DNA of 45,834 nt from Phycisphaerales bacterium (GTDB lineage: Bacteria; Planctomycetota; Phycisphaerae; Phycisphaerales; UBA1924), in the NCBI GenBank assembly GCA_022843045.1, contig JALHOJ010000025.1, positions 1-45,834 on the forward strand, in the 5' to 3' direction. The notes beneath the pieces were generated by a model. That model saw only the letters and a list, made by a program, of their open reading frames with translations, was not told where the DNA came from and made no database searches. Of this stretch, positions 41,214-45,834 are shown piece by piece. Position numbers and translations under genes: made by a program. Position 1 is the stretch's first letter. The number at the start of each line of letters is the position of its first letter.

Positions 41214-43247
41214 TTAGAAGTCGGGCGAGTCGCCGTCCATCGGTTCTTCGTCGCCCATGGGGTTGCCCATGCCTTCGAAGGCCTTGGCCATGCCCTTGAG
41301 GGCGGTCACGACGTCGTTGGGCACATAAATCCGGGCGTGCATGCCGCCCGAGTGCGTGCTCGCGCCCATAGACACGGGCGAGACCTTCTCGGGCACCTGC
41401 CAGTCGCCACCGCCGCCCATCATGCCCGCGAAGCCCTGCACGGTTTCGAGGATGGGCTTGACGCCGATGTGGAACTCGAGCGTGCGGTTCTTGGGCAGGA
41501 GGCTCTGCGCGACTTGCATGTCCGCATTCATCGAGAGGCCCTTGCCGCTCTTGGCGACTTCGATCGCGTTGGTCATGAGCAGCTTGTTGTCGCTGTAGCT
41601 GGTGATGAAGCCGTTCTCGACCTGTGCGAGATATCCGCCCAGGCCACGGGGGCCAAAGATGAAGCCGCTCATCATGGCGACCTGCTGACCCTCGGGATCG
41701 TTGGGATCAGCGATGATCTGCATGCCCCACTGATCAGCCTTCACATCCGCGAGCGTCGCGGCGCCTTCCTTGTACGTGCCCTTGATCGTGATGGGCCCGA
41801 TCTTCTCGCCTTCACCCGCGCCGCCCAGAGCCTTCTTGAACGCCTCGGTGAAGACCGCGGGCTGCTTGGTCTCGGAGTACGCGATCGTATTGACGAACAG
41901 GCCGCCCATCAGGCCGCCGGGCGTTGCGCCCATGACCATGGCGTAGCCATCGGTCTTGTCGGCGTAGGCCGTCATGTCGGAGAACGGCCCCATCAGGCGT
42001 TGCATCGCCTTGGACATCTCCGCTTCCTGGCCGCCCGCCTTCGCCGCGTCCTCCATCATCTTGGTGGAGATATTGGTGTACTCGGTCAGCATCTTCTTGA
42101 TGCCCGGGGCGGCGGTGTCCATCACCGTGGCAATCAGGAAGTCCTGATCAGGCACGCGGGAGAGCAGGCGGTTGGTGTCGCCCTTGTCCTGGAACAGGCC
42201 GGAGAGTTCCGTGCCGTCCTTGAACTGGGTCCCGATGTCGATCCACAAGCCGTTGTCGCCCATGCCAAGGCCCGCAATGCCCACGCTGGCATCGCGTGCG
42301 AAGTTCTCGCCCACCATCTTCATCATGTCCATGAACTGGCCCAGGCCTTCCATGCCCGGCATGGTCTGGTTGCCGGCTTCTTCCTTGGCCTTCTTCATGC
42401 CTTCCTCGATGTCGGCGCGAAGGGCGGGAATGTTGGCGATCAGCATGACGTCGGTGCCGTCGGCGATGGCCTTGCCGTTGGCGCCGAGGGCGGCTTCGTG
42501 GCTCTTCATGTTGCCCGCGAGGGACGCGGCCTTGGCAAGCACGCGCTCAAGCGGTGCCTTCTCTTCGTTCATGCTCACAATCGCGTAGCCGTTGCCCAGG
42601 TTACTGGCCCAGCCCTTCTCGTCGTTGAGCGTCACTTCGACGAGGCCTTCGGTGCTGGTTGCGCCCAGCGCCTTGACGAACGCGGCGTAGTCGGTCACGG
42701 GCACGAGGCCGTACGAGTCCATCGTCTGGTCAAACTCGTTCTCGCCCGCGTTGATGTCCTCGTTGAACTCCTCGTCGGTCATCTCGGCTTCTTCGGCCGC
42801 CGCGCCCGGCTCGGCAGCCGCGGCCGCCTTGGCGGCGTCTTCGATCGCCTTCTTGGTTTCTTCAGCCTTGGCTGCGGCCTTGGCCTTGAGCGCGTCAATC
42901 TCGTTCTGAGGCTTCTTCACGGAAAAGACTGCTGCGGAACCGGCCTTGTCAAGACCCGCAACGCCCGTGATCGAGCGCAGGGCTTCGAGCGGGTTGTCGC
43001 CGCCGCTCGCGAGGATGTCCTCCACGATGCCCAGCGAGTCGGCCCACTTCTCGATCTTCTGCTGGAACCCGCCGATGTTGCCGACGGTCGCGACCAGTGC
43101 CGCGTCGGTGGGCACGCGGTCGAGCACCTTGGGCACGTCGGCCAGCGTCACGCTCGCCCCGGCGAGCAGCGTCAGGGCCATGGCCAGTTTGGGAAGGGTC
43201 ATCATCCGCACAGAGGTCGTCGTGTTCATCATGTTCATCATGGGCAT
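41214..43247 (-). CDS. Large secreted protein of unknown function
   Basis: The product has about 677 residues from the ATG at 43247 (MPMMNMMNTTT); starts at 43241, 43238 or before MMTLPKL are also possible. The signal peptide is LPKLAMALTLLAGASVTLAD, the start of the mature protein VPKVLDRVPTDAALVATVGN. The body mixes Met/Gly-rich and acidic segments, with a charged Ala/Lys/Glu helix (ALKAKAAAKAEETKKAIEDA) at about 135-165. The beginning resembles DUF3352-type secreted planctomycete proteins, but I am not certain. There are no catalytic motifs, TM helix or sorting tail. It ends in an acidic Met/Pro-rich tail. Confidence 0.6.
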   Translation of the reverse strand: MPMMNMMNTTTSVRMMTLPKLAMALTLLAGASVTLADVPKVLDRVPTDAALVATVGNIGGFQQKIEKWADSLGIVEDILASGGDNPLEALRSITGVAGLDKAGSAAVFSVKKPQNEIDALKAKAAAKAEETKKAIEDAAKAAAAAEPGAAAEEAEMTDEEFNEDINAGENEFDQTMDSYGLVPVTDYAAFVKALGATSTEGLVEVTLNDEKGWASNLGNGYAIVSMNEEKAPLERVLAKAASLAGNMKSHEAALGANGKAIADGTDVMLIANIPALRADIEEGMKKAKEEAGNQTMPGMEGLGQFMDMMKMVGENFARDASVGIAGLGMGDNGLWIDIGTQFKDGTELSGLFQDKGDTNRLLSRVPDQDFLIATVMDTAAPGIKKMLTEYTNISTKMMEDAAKAGGQEAEMSKAMQRLMGPFSDMTAYADKTDGYAMVMGATPGGLMGGLFVNTIAYSETKQPAVFTEAFKKALGGAGEGEKIGPITIKGTYKEGAATLADVKADQWGMQIIADPNDPEGQQVAMMSGFIFGPRGLGGYLAQVENGFITSYSDNKLLMTNAIEVAKSGKGLSMNADMQVAQSLLPKNRTLEFHIGVKPILETVQGFAGMMGGGGDWQVPEKVSPVSMGASTHSGGMHARIYVPNDVVTALKGMAKAFEGMGNPMGDEEPMDGDSPDF

Positions 43248-43510
43248 TCGCCTAATCACTCCCGAGGGTCGTCGGGTCCTTTCGCGTGCTTCCAAACCTC
43301 GGACACCCCCGCCCCATTCCGTCGAAAGCGGGACCAATTGTCGGACCACACGCACCTGAATGTCGCAGGATATCAGCCAGAGGCGACCGATTCCCGACCC
43401 GGGTGATACGCGGCAAGCGGCGGGGTGTTAGCGCGGAGCGAAATTACCTGAATCTCTGCAGATTTTGCAACAGCGAGCAGGTGGCCCCGAGCCACATGAA
43501 ATCACACAAT

Positions 43511-43598
43511 CTTGAACGCAGAGGTCGCAGCGAGCGCGGAGGCAAGGCACTTCTCCTTGTCTTCTTTTTCTGCGCTCTCTGCGACCTCTGCGTTCAAG
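43511..43598. repeat. 30-base inverted repeat, dispersed-element type
   Basis: Arms 43511-43540 and 43569-43598 (core CTTGAACGCAGAGGTCGCAG / CTGCGACCTCTGCGTTCAAG) match at 28 of 30 positions around a 28-base centre. The right arm touches the ftsK terminator. 43248-43510 holds no gene I can support; the promoter of the gene at 43247 should lie there, but I could not fix its boxes. Confidence 0.75.
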
Positions 43599-43623
43599 AA
43601 AAAAGCCCGCCACGAGGGCGGGC
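43599..43623 (-). terminator. Intrinsic terminator of ftsK
   Basis: On the minus strand GCCCGCC (43623-43617), a five-base loop, GGCGGGC (43611-43605), then TTTTTT (43604-43599). It lies about 50 bases after the ftsK stop at 43674. Confidence 0.9.
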
Positions 43624-43673
43624 CTGTGAACCTTGACTGATGTTTCGCTCACCTGGTCGCGAACACAGAGCAC

Positions 43674-45834
43674 TCAGACCGAGTCGTCCAGTTCCTTGTC
43701 GTCGGGCGACGGCTCGCTGTCGTCGAACGGCGCCTCCTCGTGGAAGCTGTCTTCGATGGCGTCGTCGCCCGTGTTGCCCTCGACCACGTCCTTGAGCGAC
43801 GCGGACTTCTTCTTGGGCTGGGTTTCGGTAAAGAGCGCAGGCATGTCGGATCGGGGGGAAGGCTGGGACGCGGGCTTGGGGGCGAGTTTGTTGAGGGCGG
43901 GTCCATCGTGCGTGCGCTGCGACACCGTGTCTTCGGTCTCGTGATGGATGACGATGCCCTTGGCCTTGGCCTCTTCGTTGGCGAGTTCCTGAATGCGGCC
44001 CCAGTCTTCGATTGAGATGAGCACGTCGCGAGCAACGCTGCCCTTGTGATCGCTGATGATGCCCGCGATGCCCATGAGATCGATAAGGCGGCTGGCCCGC
44101 GTGTAGCCAATCGCCAAGCGCCGCTGCAGCAGGCTGACGCTGCCTCGCTTGGTTTCGAGCACGATCTCCACTGCGCGATTGAACATCGGGTCTTCCTGCG
44201 CCGCTTGAAGGCTGGCGCTGGAGTTGTTGGCACTGTCGGCGATCCGCTGCTCGTCGCTGCCTGCGGCTCCCTTGAGCTGCACGAGGCTGCGTTCGAAGCT
44301 GGGGGCCGCGACTTCCTTCATGAACTTCACGACCTTGCGGATCTCGCGATCGTCCACGAGCGTGCCTTGAGCCCGGGTCAGCTTGCTGCTGCGAGGCGTC
44401 AGGAACAGCATGTCGCCATGGCCCAGCAGGAGCTCAGCGCCCTTCTGGTCCAGCACGATGCGGGAGTCCATGCCGCTCGCAACCTTGAACGCGCACCGGC
44501 ACGGCATGTTGCTCTTGATGAGGCCCGTCACCACGTTCGCCTGCGGTCGCTGTGTCGCGAGGATCAGGTGCATCCCCACCGCACGGGCCTTCTGGGCGAT
44601 GCGGATGATGTGGCTCTCGACGTCCTTGTTGGTCATCATCAAGTCGGCGAGTTCGTCGATGATGAAGACCATGTAGGGCAGCTTGCGAGGAATCTTGGCT
44701 TCCTCTTCGGACGTCGTCAGGTTCAGGCGCTCCTTCAGTTCGTCCCACGAAAGGTCGTTGTACGCCGCGATATCCCGGCAACCCGCTTCCGCGAGCAGTT
44801 CGTACCGCTCGTCCATCTTGACCGTCGCCCACTCCAGAATCGCCGCCGCCTTGCCCATTTCCGTCACGACCGGGCACATGAGGTGCGGGATGTCCTTGAA
44901 CTGGCTCATTTCGACCATCTTGGGATCGACCAGCACCATCTTGAGCTCGCTGGGCTTCTTGGTGTAGAGGAAGCCCATGATGATCGTGTTCATGCACACG
45001 CTCTTGCCGCTGCCGGTCGTCCCGGCAATGAGCATGTGGGGCATCTTGGTCAGGTCTTCGATGAGCGGCTCGCCGCTGGCGTCCTTGCCCAGGAACATGG
45101 GCAGCTTCATGGTGTTGTAGCGCTCGGTGCGCCCCATGAGCTCCTTCATCCTCACCTTCTCTTTAGTGAGGTTGGGCACTTCGATGCCCACCGTGTCGCG
45201 CCCCGCCATGTTGCTGACGATGCGGATGTTCTGGGCCTTGAGGACGCGGGCGATGTCCTTGCTCACCGCTTCCAACGCGCTCACCTTGGTCCCGGGCGAC
45301 AGCCGCACATGGAACAGCGTGATCACCGGGCCCGATTCCACCGAATCGACCTCGCCCTCGATCTTGAACTGCTCCAGCGCCTTGATCAGCGCCTCGGCCT
45401 GCTCCTTCACCGTCGCTTCGAGGATCTTGTCAAAGCCCTGCTCGGGCTCTTCCAGCAGATCAAGCCCTGGGAAGCGGTACTTCTCGCCTTCTTCGATCGC
45501 GGCCTGCATCGCCGCGAGATCTTCATCCGTCGCCGTGTGCTTGTTCTGCTGCCCGAACAAGATCGGGAGCTTCTCAAGCTTCTCGCGGAGCTGATCCTCG
45601 CTGTACACCTGCGGCGCGGATGGAATGTCGTCATCTTCTTCGCCCGCCGCTTCGGCCGTGGCTTCGGTGTCGTCAACTTCCTCCGCCACCGAGTTCTGCT
45701 CAAGCGTCGTCGCTTCCGCTTCGGTCAGCTCCTCGACCGGCTGCCCCTTCTTCTTCTTGCCTGCCTTGGCCTTGGGCAGCACTTCGCCCGTCTCCGGATC
45801 GACCTCATCCCTCTCATTGTCGATCACCAGTTCC
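43674..45834 (-). CDS. ftsK: DNA translocase FtsK, 5' part outside the window
   Basis: About 720 codons are visible; the frame runs through the right edge (ELVIDNERDEV), so the N-terminal membrane domain lies outside. An acidic linker (Glu/Asp/Ala-rich, about 110 residues) leads to the alpha-beta domains: VITLFHVRLSPGTKVSALEA, Walker A AGTTGSGKS, Walker B MVFIIDELADLMM, and GMHLILATQRPQANVVTGLI. A winged-helix gamma domain follows (FNRAVEIVLETKRGSVSLLQ, GYTRASRLIDLMGIAGII) that reads KOPS sites. An acidic C-terminal tail of about 90 residues is an extension. It pumps chromosome DNA at the closing septum and activates XerCD at dif. The terminator follows directly. Confidence 0.92.
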   Translation of the reverse strand, partial: ELVIDNERDEVDPETGEVLPKAKAGKKKKGQPVEELTEAEATTLEQNSVAEEVDDTEATAEAAGEEDDDIPSAPQVYSEDQLREKLEKLPILFGQQNKHTATDEDLAAMQAAIEEGEKYRFPGLDLLEEPEQGFDKILEATVKEQAEALIKALEQFKIEGEVDSVESGPVITLFHVRLSPGTKVSALEAVSKDIARVLKAQNIRIVSNMAGRDTVGIEVPNLTKEKVRMKELMGRTERYNTMKLPMFLGKDASGEPLIEDLTKMPHMLIAGTTGSGKSVCMNTIIMGFLYTKKPSELKMVLVDPKMVEMSQFKDIPHLMCPVVTEMGKAAAILEWATVKMDERYELLAEAGCRDIAAYNDLSWDELKERLNLTTSEEEAKIPRKLPYMVFIIDELADLMMTNKDVESHIIRIAQKARAVGMHLILATQRPQANVVTGLIKSNMPCRCAFKVASGMDSRIVLDQKGAELLLGHGDMLFLTPRSSKLTRAQGTLVDDREIRKVVKFMKEVAAPSFERSLVQLKGAAGSDEQRIADSANNSSASLQAAQEDPMFNRAVEIVLETKRGSVSLLQRRLAIGYTRASRLIDLMGIAGIISDHKGSVARDVLISIEDWGRIQELANEEAKAKGIVIHHETEDTVSQRTHDGPALNKLAPKPASQPSPRSDMPALFTETQPKKKSASLKDVVEGNTGDDAIEDSFHEEAPFDDSEPSPDDKELDDSV

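Noticed and set aside
41133-43406. 757-codon plus-strand frame opposite the secreted protein
   Set aside because: The minus strand has a signal peptide and a coherent protein; the plus frame is His/Val/Gly-rich without family features.
43286-43673. Small frames on both strands across the inverted repeat before ftsK
   Set aside because: They are generated by the repeat and terminator and have no protein-like features.

Overview
The window is GC-rich chromosomal DNA that fits a planctomycete of the Phycisphaerae type. The pointers are secreted proteins ending in VPLP-type exosortase sorting tails, an exosortase/EpsI/Wzc exopolysaccharide operon, two membrane proteins carrying a short CPECG zinc ribbon, a SHOCT-tailed protein, a Gld-type ABC exporter and many very small dispersed repeats between genes. 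The assignment is inference; no rRNA or tRNA gene was seen.

Left end (1-3045): a decayed RHS (polymorphic toxin) locus. Three copies of the same 3' stretch of an RHS core occur (1-76, cut by the window edge; about 1205-1462; about 2777-3036). After copies A and B comes a distinctly AT-richer cassette made of an alpha/beta-hydrolase (lipase-like) toxin tip and an overlapping small lipoprotein gene, which reads as toxin plus cell-envelope immunity protein. The first tip is a 3' remnant joined to the core out of frame; the second keeps Ser, Asp and His; the third core copy has no tip.

Genes 3052-6139 are small membrane or unknown proteins, then two secreted proteins with exosortase tails; a third follows at 6456-7184. 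From 18725 down to 7406 on the minus strand runs what looks like one operon: sugar nucleotidyltransferase-like protein, exosortase, EpsI partner, Wzc-like chain-length/ATPase protein, phosphoglycosyl transferase and a very large TPR protein. A good sigma70-like promoter lies at 18884-18856. Polysaccharide assembly, the sorting enzyme and three candidate substrates therefore sit together.

19001-25400 holds a sugar epimerase/reductase with a palindromic element inside its frame, an aspartate aminotransferase, a PH-domain/dephospho-CoA kinase fusion, a VWA protein, a small membrane protein and a toxin-antitoxin pair (Doc/AbrB) in which both genes carry a frameshift. 25622-26984 holds a pseudopilin and two single-TM proteins. 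27208-34377 is mostly housekeeping and envelope functions: DUF2752, NuoA, an MFS exporter, TruD, an amidase lipoprotein, a YHS-peroxiredoxin fusion and a beta-lactamase-like hydrolase. 34528-36336 is a PAS/GAF/receiver protein, 36694-40660 a three-gene Gld-type ABC operon, 40576-43247 a zinc-ribbon membrane protein and a large secreted protein of unknown role, and the window ends inside ftsK.

A theme across the window is short tandem GA-rich repeats that begin at or just after stop codons of several genes, and in two places lie within a coding frame.
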